64,000 nucleotides of DNA, from positions 17,783 to 81,782 of the forward strand of contig JAAVYM010000051.1 of the NCBI GenBank assembly GCA_022791135.1, in the 5' to 3' direction. Every line of letters starts with the position of its first letter. Position 1 is the first letter of the stretch. Both the position numbers and the translations under genes were made by a program. The notes beneath the pieces were generated by a model that saw only the letters and a program-made list of their open reading frames with translations, did no database searches and was not told the origin of the DNA. Source of the DNA: Oscillibacter sp. (GTDB taxonomy: Bacteria > Bacillota > Clostridia > Oscillospirales > Oscillospiraceae). This document shows positions 48,576 through 57,455 of this stretch, piece by piece.

Positions 48576-49745
48576 TTAGGAATTTGCCAGGAATTCGCCC
48601 TTCATATATCCCGTGGTGGTCACGCCGCCCACGGCGGTGAAGGTAATCTCGTACCAATCGTTCCCCGCGCTGGAAATTACCCGGACGGAGCCGCCGTTGG
48701 GAATGGTGGCCAGGATCTCATGATCAGTACCCGGGCCGGAACGGACCCGCACGCCGTTGCCGCCGTTGACAACCACGGCATTGCCCGCCTTCAGCGATCC
48801 GCCGGTGGACGGCGAGGTAGTGGGTGCGGTGGTGCCGGACGTCGTCCCGCCGCTGGCCGGGGCCGAGCCGCCGGTGACCCGGACAATGCAGATTGCCCGC
48901 TTGGACCCGTCGGTAACTACCACATGGGTGGTGCCCTTTGCCACAAGCGTCACCGTGCCGTCGCTGGCCACGGTAGCAATGGAGGGATCCTCGCTGATCC
49001 AGGTATAACTGCCCGTGCCGCCGGAGACCCGGAGCTTCACCGTACCCTTGGACACCGGCTCCGTAAAGTCCGTCGAACTCAGGGTCAGCCCGCTGGGCAA
49101 GGCCGCCGCGGAGGCATAGCTCATACCGCCGGACCCCGTGGTCCCGGAAGAGCCGCCCGTGGTCCCGGAAGAGCCGCCCGCGGTCCCAGAAGAGCCGCCC
49201 GCAGCCCCGGAAGAGCCGCCCGCGGTCCCGGAAGAGCCGCCCGCGGTCCCGGAAGAGCCGCCCGCGGTCCCAGAAGAACCGCCTGCAGCCCCGGAAGAGC
49301 CGCCGGACGGGGTTCCCTCACCGCCGGCATTGCCGTTCCCCTCCGGCATCGTGCCGTCATCCGGGTCATCCGTGCCGGGTTCGTCGGAGGCGTTGGGGTC
49401 CACGGCCGGAGTCGTCCCCGGTGTGCCGCCGGGAGTCTGGTCCGGCTCCTTGGGTTCCATCACGCCGGGCTTGTCCGTCTCGCCATCCTTAGGCGTCTTA
49501 CCGCCCAGCTTGTCTCCATAGAGCAAATAAATCAGCAGCGCCGCCATCAAAAGAATCAGCACAATCAAAACCGGCGTCACAATGCTGTAGGGGCTTCGGC
49601 GGGAGGAACTCCGGCCCCCCTCCCGGAGTATGGGGCGGCGGACTTCCTGATCTTCCTCCCAATATTCCTCCTCCTCGCAAAAGGGGCAGTTTTTATATGT
49701 ATCGGAATACTTCTCCCCGCAGACGGGGCAGCGCTTCATTGCCAT
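48576..49745 (-). CDS. Membrane protein with zinc ribbon, GGSSG repeats, Ig-like and SH3 domains
   Basis: 389 residues. The N-terminus is a zinc ribbon (CPVCGEKYSDTYKNCPFCEEE, given as stations CPVC and CPFC). One membrane helix lies near 58-76. Outside, an acidic Pro/Thr-rich linker leads to eight seven-residue repeats of the form GGSSGxA/T at about 160-215. Next comes a bacterial Ig-like (BIG2) domain (ISEDPSIATVASDGTVTLVAKGTTHVVVTDGSK) and an SH3-type domain at the end (NGVRVRSGPGTDHEILATIPNGG), which usually binds cell wall. The first ATG with GGAGG 6 bases upstream is at 49745. Likely a wall-contacting sensor or anchor; role unknown. Confidence 0.85.
   Translation of the reverse strand: MAMKRCPVCGEKYSDTYKNCPFCEEEEYWEEDQEVRRPILREGGRSSSRRSPYSIVTPVLIVLILLMAALLIYLLYGDKLGGKTPKDGETDKPGVMEPKEPDQTPGGTPGTTPAVDPNASDEPGTDDPDDGTMPEGNGNAGGEGTPSGGSSGAAGGSSGTAGGSSGTAGGSSGTAGGSSGAAGGSSGTAGGSSGTTGGSSGTTGSGGMSYASAAALPSGLTLSSTDFTEPVSKGTVKLRVSGGTGSYTWISEDPSIATVASDGTVTLVAKGTTHVVVTDGSKRAICIVRVTGGSAPASGGTTSGTTAPTTSPSTGGSLKAGNAVVVNGGNGVRVRSGPGTDHEILATIPNGGSVRVISSAGNDWYEITFTAVGGVTTTGYMKGEFLANS
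49139..49308. repeat. 21-base tandem repeats, eight units, within the coding region
   Basis: About eight copies of a 21-base unit (coding for GGSSGTA and variants GAA, GTT on the minus strand). Units differ by one to three bases, so the array is not freshly expanded. Repeat number may vary between strains by slippage without changing the frame, since 21 is a multiple of three. Confidence 0.88.
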
Positions 49746-49941
49746 ATTGGTCCTCCCGCGTAATCGTTGTTCAAGGGCGCTGCTGGTACAGTCACTTTTT
49801 ATATGATATCCATTTTCCCCGCCGCCGTCAAGGGTGAGTCCGTCAAAATTTGTGAACTTTCTTGGTTCTTCTTGCTTTTTCCCGCCGAAACCATATAATG
49901 GATTTTGGAGAATCCATTCGAACCGACGGGAGGTACGCGAT

Positions 49942-50559
49942 ATGAGCGCCATCATCATCGGCATCGCCGGCGGCACCGGCTCCGGCAAAACCACCCTGAC
50001 CCGGCATTTAAAGGAACACTTCGGTCCGGACGTCGCCGTCGTGGGCCACGACAGCTACTACAAGCGGCAGGAGGGGAAGACCTATGAAGAACGCGCCCTC
50101 CAGAACTACGACCACCCCAGCGCCTTCGACACGGACCTGCTGATTCAGCACCTCCGGGAGCTGAAGGAGGGCCGTCCCATCCAGTGCCCAGTCTATTCCT
50201 ACGTGGACCACAACCGTACGGATCAGACTGTGGAGATCCTCCCCACAAAGGTTTTGATTGTGGAGGGAATCCTGATCTTCCAGAATCCGACCCTCCGGGA
50301 GATGTTCGACATCAAGATCTTCGTGGAGACCGACGCAGACGAGCGCATCCTCCGCCGCGCCCTCCGGGACGTGGAGGAGCGCGGGCGAACGCTGCGCTCA
50401 GTAGTCGCCCAGTACCTGACCACTGTCAAGCCCATGCACGAGCAATACGTAGAACCTTCCCGGAAATACGCCGACATCATCGTCCTGGAGGGCGGCCACA
50501 ACCTGGTGGCCCTGGAGATGATCATGCAGCGGATTCAAAACCACATCGATCGGGACTGA
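49942..50559 (+). CDS. udk: Uridine kinase
   Basis: Phosphorylates uridine and cytidine in pyrimidine salvage. 205 residues. The P-loop is GIAGGTGSGKTT near 7-18. The family segments VVGHDSYYK, NYDHPSAFDTDLL, YVDHNRT and VEGILIF follow in order, then the lid and ERGRTLRSVVAQYLTTVKPMHEQYVEPSR-type C-terminal block (stations RSVVAQYL and KPMHEQYVEPS). The ATG at 49942 is 8 bases after GGGAGG. It is a single gene with its own strong terminator. Divergent from the zinc-ribbon/SH3 protein gene. Confidence 0.95.
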   Translation: MSAIIIGIAGGTGSGKTTLTRHLKEHFGPDVAVVGHDSYYKRQEGKTYEERALQNYDHPSAFDTDLLIQHLRELKEGRPIQCPVYSYVDHNRTDQTVEILPTKVLIVEGILIFQNPTLREMFDIKIFVETDADERILRRALRDVEERGRTLRSVVAQYLTTVKPMHEQYVEPSRKYADIIVLEGGHNLVALEMIMQRIQNHIDRD

Positions 50560-50603
50560 GCCGGACAAGTTTCAGGGCTTCTTACGCCCTTTCTTCGCGC
50601 AAG

Positions 50604-50643
50604 GCTATGGAAAAAGCCCCCATTAGGGGGCTTTTTCCATAGC
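50604..50643 (+). terminator. Intrinsic terminator of udk
   Basis: GCTATGGAAAAAGCCCCC and GGGGGCTTTTTCCATAGC are perfect 18-base arms with a 4-base loop. The T-run lies within the stem, and both directions are possible. Confidence 0.85.
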
Positions 50644-50701
50644 GTAACAAATCCAATCCTTCTCACGCGCTGAAACCGTCCGGGTCCGTCCGGCTACGCG
50701 A

Positions 50702-51955
50702 TCAGAACCCTCCCCCATCAGGGCTTGCGCTCTTCCCCGGCTTTCCTTCCTGTTCCTCCGGCTCGCCGGGCTTTGCCGTGCCAAATAAAATCGACCCGTT
50801 GCCATACCGCCGGCGTATGCCGTCTACCGCGGCCTCCAGCCGCTCCTGCTTCCGGCGGTCCGGGGCCTCTGCGTCGGTAAAGAGGTCCGCCTGCTCATAG
50901 GTCTCCTCCTCCGGCGTCAGGTGAATCGCCGTGACAGTCAGCGCCCGAATGGGGGCCGGGGGCTTCCAAAGCTCCCCTACCAGGGACAGCGCGGCGGCGG
51001 AGATATCCCGAAACAGGTGGGTGGGGACGGGGAGCTGGCGCTGGCGAGACCGGTCGTGAAAGGCCGGGTCCCGGACCGTCACATGAACGCCTCCGGCGTA
51101 CAGTCCCGCCCGGCGGAGGCGGCTGGCCACGCTATCCGACAGCAAATGGATGCCTGCCGTAACCTGGGCCTGCGCCGTCAGGTTCCTGGGGAAGGTCGTG
51201 CCGTTGCCCACCGACTTCACCATTTCCGGCTCATGCCGGGCGCGGACCGGCTCCCGGTCCCGGCCGTTAGCGTAATCGTGAAGCTGGCCTCCCAGCTTGC
51301 CCATCAAATCCTCCAGCATCTCCCTCCGGCAACCGGCAAGTTGGCCAATCGTCTTCACGCCGTACCGCCCCAGAAGCTCCCGGGCCGCCTTGCCCACGTA
51401 GAGCATGTCCCCCACAGGCAGCGGCCAGACCAGCTCCTGCCAGTTCTCCCTGGAAATCACCGTGGTGGCATCGGGCTTTTTATAGTCGCTGCCCAGCTTG
51501 GCAAACACCTTATTGAAGGAAACGCCCACGGACAGCGTCAGCCCCAGCTCCTGACGCACCCGCCGGCGCAGGGCGTCAGCCAGGGCCTCCGCGCTGGCGC
51601 CGAACAGATGGAGACTATGGGTCACATCCAGCCAGCTCTCGTCGATGCCGAAGGGTTCTGCCAAATCGGTGTACTCATCGTAAATCGCGTTGACCTTCCG
51701 GGAGTATTCCCGGTAGCGGCCATGGCGGGGCGGCAGGAGAATCAGCTCCGGACATTTTTTCTTCGCCTGCCAGATGGTCTCCGCCGTCTGAACGCCGAAA
51801 CGCTTGGCGGGTTCGTTCTTCGCCAGGATGATGCCGTGGCGGGAGGAGGGGTCCCCGCAGACGGCTACCGGAAGCTTCTTCAGTTCCGGCCGGCTCAGCA
51901 GCTCTACCGAGGCGTAAAAGCTGTTCAAATCGCAGTGGAGAATCACACGGTCCAT
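50702..51955 (-). CDS. dinB: DNA polymerase IV (Y family)
   Basis: Error-prone translesion polymerase, 418 residues. The palm motif VILHCDLNSFYASVE contains the first catalytic Asp. The catalytic block GIDESWLDVTHS (near 106) follows, then SVGVSFNKVFAKLGSDYKKP. A helix-hairpin-helix thumb (YGVKTIGQLAG) comes next, and the little-finger domain is complete. A DLF-containing segment near the C-terminus (QADLFTD) may be the clamp-binding site. The ATG at 51955 lies 7 bases after AAGGAGG; an ATG two codons earlier is too close. It does not show a LexA box that can be recognised upstream. Confidence 0.95.
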   Translation of the reverse strand: MDRVILHCDLNSFYASVELLSRPELKKLPVAVCGDPSSRHGIILAKNEPAKRFGVQTAETIWQAKKKCPELILLPPRHGRYREYSRKVNAIYDEYTDLAEPFGIDESWLDVTHSLHLFGASAEALADALRRRVRQELGLTLSVGVSFNKVFAKLGSDYKKPDATTVISRENWQELVWPLPVGDMLYVGKAARELLGRYGVKTIGQLAGCRREMLEDLMGKLGGQLHDYANGRDREPVRARHEPEMVKSVGNGTTFPRNLTAQAQVTAGIHLLSDSVASRLRRAGLYAGGVHVTVRDPAFHDRSRQRQLPVPTHLFRDISAAALSLVGELWKPPAPIRALTVTAIHLTPEEETYEQADLFTDAEAPDRRKQERLEAAVDGIRRRYGNGSILFGTAKPGEPEEQEGKPGKSASPDGGGF

Positions 51956-52063
51956 GGCCATGCCTCCTTCCAGTCTTGATGTCTCCATCGTAGCACATCT
52001 GTTCTGTTTTGAAAAGAGGGAAACTTCCCAGCCGTCAAACTAGCCGGCTTCGGGAAAAATCCC

Positions 52064-52122
52064 CGCAACCGGTACGGTTGCGGCCCCGGTTGGTGGACGC
52101 AACCGGGGCAACCTGTTATACT
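52064..52122 (+). promoter_or_regulatory. Promoter with four GCAACCG half-sites
   Basis: Two adjacent palindromes, CGCAACCG-GTA-CGGTTGCG (52064-52082) and CCCCGGTTG-N7-CAACCGGGG (52084-52108), share the half-site CAACCG. They lie just upstream of and over the -35 region (TGGACG) of a promoter with TATACT at 52117-52122 and a 17-base spacer. The gene they serve encodes an XRE regulator, so autoregulation is likely. Confidence 0.68.
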
Positions 52123-52166
52123 GGACTCAAGAAACAGGTTTCTCAAATGCCGGAAGGAGAAGAAAA

Positions 52167-52877
52167 ATGAGTATTGCGGAGATCATCAGGCAGGCCCGGG
52201 AGGGTTTGGGACTGACCCAGGAGGACCTGGCTGAAAAGCTGGAGGTCAGCCGGCAGGCTGTCTCCAAGTGGGAGCTGGGGGCGTCAGTTCCCAGTCCGGA
52301 GAATTTAAAGCTGCTGGAGGAGGTGCTGGGGGTCTCCTTCCCTGCGGAAGAGGAGGTCCTCTCCCAGACCGGGTCTAAAATGCTGCCCCATTGGAAAATT
52401 GCCGCTGCTCTGGGCGTGCTGGTGCTGGCGGCTCTGCTGTCGATTACGATGTATCTGGGAATGCGGTCCGGGAAAAGCACCCATGCACCGGTCCTCCGAG
52501 ACCCCCGTATCACTGATATCGCCTTCTTTGACCGTAATGCCGCGCCCCTATGGCCGGACCTGGGAGACGGATGGAACAGCTTTACAGCCGGGGAACGGGT
52601 GCTGGTGGTTGTAGAATTTGTGAACGGCGGGGAAAACTCGGTCCAGGCCGTCTCTCTCTTCCTGACTCCAACGGGAACAGAGACCTTCGACCTCCGGGAA
52701 CAGCTCGCGGTCCAAGCCGTAGCCGACGGGCGGAATTTCGCCCTTTTCGCCTGGGATATTCCCCAAGACTTGATGGGGCACCTGGAGGTGGTGCTGGAGT
52801 GCGGGGGTGGGTTCCGGGTCACGGAGACGCTGAATGTCACGGCCTCCCCGCCTCCGAAATCCGCCGAGGCAGTCTGA
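52167..52877 (+). CDS. Membrane-bound XRE-family regulator
   Basis: 236 residues. The helix-turn-helix (IRQAREGLGLTQEDLAEKL, VSRQAVSKWELG) occupies 1-60 and is followed by one membrane segment at about 78-97. The remaining 135 residues are strand-rich (VVVEFVNGGENSVQAVSLFL and ALFAWDIPQDLMG) and probably extracellular. Layout is the same as in the larger protein at 42622. Ribosome site AAGGAG lies 7 bases before the ATG. Palindromes over its promoter suggest self-control. The stimulus is unknown. A terminator follows 70 bases after the stop. Confidence 0.82.
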   Translation: MSIAEIIRQAREGLGLTQEDLAEKLEVSRQAVSKWELGASVPSPENLKLLEEVLGVSFPAEEEVLSQTGSKMLPHWKIAAALGVLVLAALLSITMYLGMRSGKSTHAPVLRDPRITDIAFFDRNAAPLWPDLGDGWNSFTAGERVLVVVEFVNGGENSVQAVSLFLTPTGTETFDLREQLAVQAVADGRNFALFAWDIPQDLMGHLEVVLECGGGFRVTETLNVTASPPPKSAEAV

Positions 52878-52945
52878 GCGCAAAGCGCCTGGCCCGGATA
52901 TATCGCGAAGCGAAGACGTGTGGCACGTATGGCGTGAGCAAAACA

Positions 52946-52976
52946 AAAATCAGGGCCGTCAAGGCCCTGATTTTTT
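52946..52976 (+). terminator. Intrinsic terminator of the XRE membrane gene
   Basis: AAAATCAGGGCC and GGCCCTGATTTT with a 6-base loop and TTTTTT tail. Confidence 0.9.
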
Positions 52977-52978
52977 GT

Positions 52979-53239
52979 TCAGAGATAACGGCGTACCATT
53001 TCCGCATACCGGCGGTAGGACTCTCCAAAATTCTCCCGGCACCAGCGCTCCTCCGCCAGGATGATCCAGTGGGCCGAAATTTGGAAACACCCAAGGGCCG
53101 CTCTCAAAGGCAAGGACGCCGCCCGCTCCCCTCCCCGTAGGGGAGGAAAGTGCGCGGCCCTCGGCAGCGCGGCCAGGTCCAGCCAAGCCATAAACCCAAA
53201 CCGGACCAGGAAAAAGGGAACCAACAGCAAAAAGCCCAT
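52979..53239 (-). pseudogene. Remnant of an isoprenylcysteine-methyltransferase-like membrane protein
   Basis: The minus frame ends with EERWCRENFGESYRRYAEMVRRYL, which matches the end of ICMT-like methyltransferases (E-E-x-x-L-x-x-x-Y-G-x-x-Y-x-x-Y). Before it IILA and a hydrophobic QISAHW segment agree, and a hydrophobic helix GFLLLVPFFLVRFGFMAWLDL stands at the start. Between them a segment of about 60 bases (53101-53175) is a palindromic GC-rich insertion (CTCCCCT/AGGGGAG) that reads as nonsense AHFPPLRGGERAASL. The N-terminal half is missing. It therefore looks disrupted by a small repeat and decayed. Upstream bases 53240-53345 show nothing. Confidence 0.6.
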
Positions 53240-53345
53240 TCTCGCATTCTCCGATCCATCTGCGCCGCCGCTCCGGCTTGGTCAAGCGCCGGGCAGATAG
53301 AGCGAGCAAATGTTCTGTTTGCCCTTCTTTTCAAGAAAAAGCGGC

Positions 53346-54743
53346 TCAGCCCTCCTCCGCCAGCTTCCGGCCCATCAGAACGCCCATGGCGGAGGACATC
53401 ATCAGCCCCCGGGTCCAGCCGGAGGAGTCCCCCAGGCAGTGCAGGCCCTCCAGGCTGGTGTTGAAATCCGTGTCCATCTTCACGCGGTTGGAATAAAACT
53501 TCAGCTCCGGAGAGTAGAGCAGCGTCTCATAGGCCGCAAAGCCCGGAACCACGTAGTCCATGGCCTGAATGAAATTGATGATGTTCATCATCGCCCGGTA
53601 GGGCATGGCGGCGGTGATGTCCCCAGCCACCGCGTCCGGCAGGGTGGGATGGATGTTGGATTGGGCCAGCTCCTTCTGCCACGTCCGCTTGCCGTCCAAA
53701 ATGTCGCCGAAGCGCTGCACCAGAATCTGCCCGTTGGCCAGCATATTCGTCAGCTCGCCCACCTTTTGGGCGTAGGCAATGGGCTGATTGAAAGGAATGC
53801 TGAAATTGTGAGAGCAGAGGATGGACAGGTTCGTGTTGTTGCTCTTATACTCTTTATAGGAGTGGCCGTTGACCACCGCCAGGTCGTTGTCATAGTTTTC
53901 CTGGCTGACAAAGCCGCCGGGGTTCTGGCAGAAGGTCCGGACCTTGTTCTTGAAGGGCCGGGGGTAGCCCACCAGCTTGGACTCGTAGAGCACCCGGTTT
54001 ACCATCTCCATGACCTCGTTGCGCACCTCTACCCGCACACCGATGTCCACCGTTCCAGGTGCATGGGCGATGTTATGCTCCGCGCAGAGCCTCTCCAGCC
54101 AATCCGCCCCCCGCCGGCCGGTCGCCACCACTGTGTGCCTGGCGCAGACCTCCATGTCCTTCCGCCGGTCGGAAATGGTCACGCCCTTGCAGACCTCGTT
54201 TTCCAAAATCAGGTTTTGGCACTCCCAGCCAAACAGAATTTCCACCCCGTTTTCCTGTAAGTACCGCTCAATCCCCAAGTAAATGTCGTGAGCTTTCTCC
54301 GTGCCCATGTGGCGGATGGGGCAGTCCACCAGCTTCAGCCCCGCCTGAATCGCCCGCTTGCGGATCTCCTTCCGCTCCTCCTCGTGGCCAAGGCCCTCAA
54401 TGTGGGTGTCTGCGCCGAAATCCAGGTAGATTTTGTCCGCGTAATGGATGGTCTCCTGGGCCAGCTCCGGTCCGATCAGGTTGGGCAGGTCGCCCCCCAC
54501 CTCATAGCTCAGCGACAGCTTTCCGTCCGAAAACGCCCCTGCCCCGGAAAAGCCGGTGGTAATGTGGCAGTAGGGCTTGCAGTTCACGCACTTGTTCGTC
54601 TTGTGCTTGGGGCAGCGGCGGTTTTCCACGCTCTGGCCTTTTTCCACCATCACGATTTTCTGCCGGCTGCCCTTTTTCAGCATCTCCAGGGCCGTGAAAA
54701 TGCCGGCGGGGCCGGCGCCAACAATTACAACATCTGCATTCAT
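53346..54743 (-). CDS. FAD-dependent oxidoreductase (dehydrogenase-like flavoprotein)
   Basis: 465 residues. The N-terminal dinucleotide-binding fold is VVIVGAGPAGIFTALEM. A cysteine-containing segment near 45-60 (CPKHKTNKCVNCKPYC) could bind a metal or an Fe-S cluster. GFSGAGAFSDGKLSL and a late GDSSGWTRGLMMSSAMGVLMG motif match the NAD(P)/FAD-dependent YtfL/HI0933-distant family of predicted dehydrogenases common in Clostridia. Ribosome site AAAGGAG precedes the ATG. Substrate is not known. It stands between a decayed gene and the U32 peptidase. Confidence 0.82.
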   Translation of the reverse strand: MNADVVIVGAGPAGIFTALEMLKKGSRQKIVMVEKGQSVENRRCPKHKTNKCVNCKPYCHITTGFSGAGAFSDGKLSLSYEVGGDLPNLIGPELAQETIHYADKIYLDFGADTHIEGLGHEEERKEIRKRAIQAGLKLVDCPIRHMGTEKAHDIYLGIERYLQENGVEILFGWECQNLILENEVCKGVTISDRRKDMEVCARHTVVATGRRGADWLERLCAEHNIAHAPGTVDIGVRVEVRNEVMEMVNRVLYESKLVGYPRPFKNKVRTFCQNPGGFVSQENYDNDLAVVNGHSYKEYKSNNTNLSILCSHNFSIPFNQPIAYAQKVGELTNMLANGQILVQRFGDILDGKRTWQKELAQSNIHPTLPDAVAGDITAAMPYRAMMNIINFIQAMDYVVPGFAAYETLLYSPELKFYSNRVKMDTDFNTSLEGLHCLGDSSGWTRGLMMSSAMGVLMGRKLAEEG

Positions 54744-54898
54744 AGCGGCTTCTCCTTTTTTAGATTCTTTTTACAGGGTTCGAACCCACCTTCCCAACCG
54801 GGATACGCTATATAGGACAGGATTTCCCCGCCGGGCGCTTCCCCTAAGCACGGCGGAAAACAGCCCGGGCGGCGTTCAGCGGTTTTGAGTACCGGTTC

Positions 54899-56113
54899 TT
54901 ATTTCGCCGAAAGCTCCACGGCCCGCCGGACAATGGTCCACGGCGGCACCGGCCGGGGCAGCTTCATGCAAAAGAGACTCTGGGGCGTCCGGGGTTCGAA
55001 AAGCGGCAGGCCGTCCTTATCCGCCATCTCCGGCGCCACCATCCCGAAGGGCCGGACCCCCGGCCCAACCAGCTCCACCGCGTCCCCCGCGTGGAACTTG
55101 TTCCGAAGGGAGAGCACGGCGTTTCCCTCTCCGTCGCACTCCGTGACCACGGCGGCAATCTGCCACTGGCGGACATAGCGCGCCTCGTCGAAATACTGGC
55201 CCGGCGAGCCAAAGAAAAAACCGGTGGAGTAGGGGCGGTGGCTCACGTGCTCCACCTCGTCCCGCCAGACGGGGTCCAGCGGCTCTCCCGCCGCCGCCGC
55301 GTCCAGGCCCCGCCGGTAGGCCGCCGAGATCACCGCCGCGTAATAGGCCGACTTGGCCCGCCCCTCCACCTTCAAACTGTCCAAAAACAACAGATCCTCC
55401 AGGTGGTCGATCATGCACATGTCCCGGGAATTCAAAATGTAGCTGCCTTGGCCGTCCTCCTCAATGGGGAAGAACTCGCCGGGGCGCTTCTCCTCCATCA
55501 GGGCATAGCGGTAGCGGCAGGGCTGGGCGCAGGCCCCCCGGCTGGAGTCCCGGCCGGTCATATAGTTGCTCAGCAGGCAACGCCCGGAGTAGCTGACGCA
55601 CATGGCCCCGTGGACAAACGCCTCCAGCTCCAGGGAGGCTGGCGTCTTGTCCCGGATCGTGTGAATCTCCTCCAGGCTCAGCTCCCGGGCCAGAATCACC
55701 CGGCTGGCCCCGGCGTCATGCCAGGCCCGGGCGGTCTCGTAATTCGTGACGCCCGCCTGAGTGGAAACATGCCGGGCCGCACGGGGAGCGTACTTTTCCG
55801 CCAGGCGGAACGCCCCCAGATCCGCCAGGATCACCGCGTCCACCCCGGCCGCGTCCAGCCGCTCCAGATGGGCGGGAAGGCGGTCCATTTCCTCGTTCCG
55901 GGGCATGGTGTTCACCGTGCAGTGAACCCGGACGCCGTGGGCATGGGCAAAGGCCACGGCCTCCGTCAGGCCCTCGGGGGAAAAATTCCCCGCGAAGGCC
56001 CGCATGCCGAAGTCCGTCCCCGCCAGATACACGGCGTCCGCCCCGTAGAGCACCGCCATGCGCAGGCGTTCCATATCCCCCGCCGGAGCCAGCAGTTCAG
56101 GCTTAGTTCCCAT
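54899..56113 (-). CDS. U32-family peptidase-like protein (tRNA/rRNA hydroxylation type)
   Basis: 404 residues from the ATG at 56113; a GTG three codons earlier is possible. The family opening is PELLAPAGDMERLRMAVLYGADAVYLAG and the signature is EAFVHGAMCVSYSGRCLLSNYMTGRDSSRGACAQPCR, whose conserved cysteines (stations MCVSYSGRC and CAQPCR) bind an iron-sulfur cluster. U32 proteins such as TrhP/RlhA hydroxylate tRNA or rRNA using prephenate rather than cutting protein. A C-terminal beta domain follows (from about 315). It overlaps the end of mltG by 11 bases, so both are probably cotranscribed. Confidence 0.92.
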   Translation of the reverse strand: MGTKPELLAPAGDMERLRMAVLYGADAVYLAGTDFGMRAFAGNFSPEGLTEAVAFAHAHGVRVHCTVNTMPRNEEMDRLPAHLERLDAAGVDAVILADLGAFRLAEKYAPRAARHVSTQAGVTNYETARAWHDAGASRVILARELSLEEIHTIRDKTPASLELEAFVHGAMCVSYSGRCLLSNYMTGRDSSRGACAQPCRYRYALMEEKRPGEFFPIEEDGQGSYILNSRDMCMIDHLEDLLFLDSLKVEGRAKSAYYAAVISAAYRRGLDAAAAGEPLDPVWRDEVEHVSHRPYSTGFFFGSPGQYFDEARYVRQWQIAAVVTECDGEGNAVLSLRNKFHAGDAVELVGPGVRPFGMVAPEMADKDGLPLFEPRTPQSLFCMKLPRPVPPWTIVRRAVELSAK

Positions 56114-57281
56114 AGTAATCACTGCTGTTCACGAAGTTCAGGTGCTCCTGATAGGTTTCGAAGAAATGGTGGGTGCCGTCCTTGCTCAGGGCATAGTAAT
56201 AATAGTTCGTTTCCTGAGGCTGGAGAGCCGCCTCAATCGCACTCCAGCCGGGGTTGGCGATGGGCGTGGGGGGCAGGCCCTTGTACTTATAGAGGTTATA
56301 GGGCGTGTCCGCCTCCAAATCCTGCTGGGTGATGGCCCCCTCGTGGCCCGGCAGGCCGTAGAGCAGGGATGCGTCCACCTGGAGCAGGCCGTTTGTCCCG
56401 GCCTTGTCGCCGGGTCCGTCCAGGCGGTTGTAAATAACGGAGGCAATGGCGGACTGGTCGCCGCCGGCGGTCTCCCGCTCGATGAGGGAGGCAATGGTGA
56501 CAATCTTCTGAAGGTCATACCCCCTGGCCTCCGCCGCCGCCAGCAGCTCGTCGTCAATCTTGCTGTTGAAGTTTTTAATCAGACGGTTCAGGGCGTTGGC
56601 GGGCTTTTCGCCCACGTAGAAATCATAAGTGTCGGGGAAGAGATAGCCCTCCAGGCGGCTGATCTCCTCAGATTCGTTGTCGATGAAGTCGTAGTCAAAG
56701 TCGGCGGTCTGGGCAGCCTCGGTCAGCGCCGCCTCGGTGTTGACGCCGTTCTTTGCCAGCAGGGCGATGGTCTGGGCCACAGTATAGCCCTCGGGGATGG
56801 TAACCCGGACGGTATCTTCGTTGATACTGCCGGACACACTCCGCATCCCTGCCACCAAGGCATGGTAATCCATGTCGGTGTTCAGAGTATAGCTCCCCAT
56901 GCCGATCTCCTCCTCCGCGCCGGTAATGTTGGCGTAGAGCTTGAAAAACCATTTGTACTCAATGAGTCCTGCGTCGGCCAGCTTGTCTGCGATGGTGTCC
57001 ACGGTGTCGTCTGCGGAGACCTCCACCACGCTTTCTATAATGGGACCGCCGGCGCGGTTAAAGGAGCAGAAGTCGCTGAACAGCAGCCAGCCCCCGCAGC
57101 CCAGCAGGGACGCGGCCAGGGCCACAAAGGTCAGATGCAGCAGAATGAACAAAAAGGGGTTCATCCGCCGTCTTTTTCTCCGGCGGCGCCTCCGGTTCGG
57201 CGGAGCGGAGCGCTGGGGCTGTTCCCGGCGAACCTGCCCGGCGTCCCAGCTGGCGGTATCGCTCTTGTTGAAATCGGACAT
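56103..57281 (-). CDS. mltG: Endolytic transglycosylase MltG
   Basis: Membrane-bound lytic enzyme that cuts growing glycan strands and sets their length. 392 residues from the ATG at 57281 behind AGGAGG. A basic cytoplasmic start (RRRRRRKRRR) leads to one membrane helix at about 48-66, then a LysM-like domain and the YceG domain: EGYLFPDTYDFY near 210, IASLIERETA (catalytic Glu) near 265, NRL and LLQVDASLLYGL near 300, then NPGWSAIEAALQP near 345. It is first in an operon with the U32 gene. Confidence 0.95.
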   Translation of the reverse strand: MSDFNKSDTASWDAGQVRREQPQRSAPPNRRRRRRKRRRMNPFLFILLHLTFVALAASLLGCGGWLLFSDFCSFNRAGGPIIESVVEVSADDTVDTIADKLADAGLIEYKWFFKLYANITGAEEEIGMGSYTLNTDMDYHALVAGMRSVSGSINEDTVRVTIPEGYTVAQTIALLAKNGVNTEAALTEAAQTADFDYDFIDNESEEISRLEGYLFPDTYDFYVGEKPANALNRLIKNFNSKIDDELLAAAEARGYDLQKIVTIASLIERETAGGDQSAIASVIYNRLDGPGDKAGTNGLLQVDASLLYGLPGHEGAITQQDLEADTPYNLYKYKGLPPTPIANPGWSAIEAALQPQETNYYYYALSKDGTHHFFETYQEHLNFVNSSDYYGN

Positions 57282-57455
57282 GTGAAAACCTCCTCGCGCG
57301 CGATGCGCTCCCCCCGGAAACCTCCCGCAGAAAAAAGGACAGGGCAAATTTTCAGGGGGCCAGGCTCCCGGCGGCGGCCGGAAGCATAGAATATCTCAAA
57401 TCCAAGGACCTGACGCCTCTGCGGCAAACACGGGTCCAAAGAAAGGTGACTGAAT

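Noticed and set aside
48576..49763. Long plus-strand open frames opposite the GGSSG repeat protein
   Set aside because: They are shadows of the repeat on the other strand (reading as VPEEPPA-like repeats) and have no ribosome site; the minus frame carries recognisable zinc-ribbon, Ig-like and SH3 domains.
54770..54800. GGGTTCGAACCC resembling a tRNA T-arm
   Set aside because: The surrounding bases cannot form acceptor, D and anticodon arms on either strand; it is only a chance palindrome.
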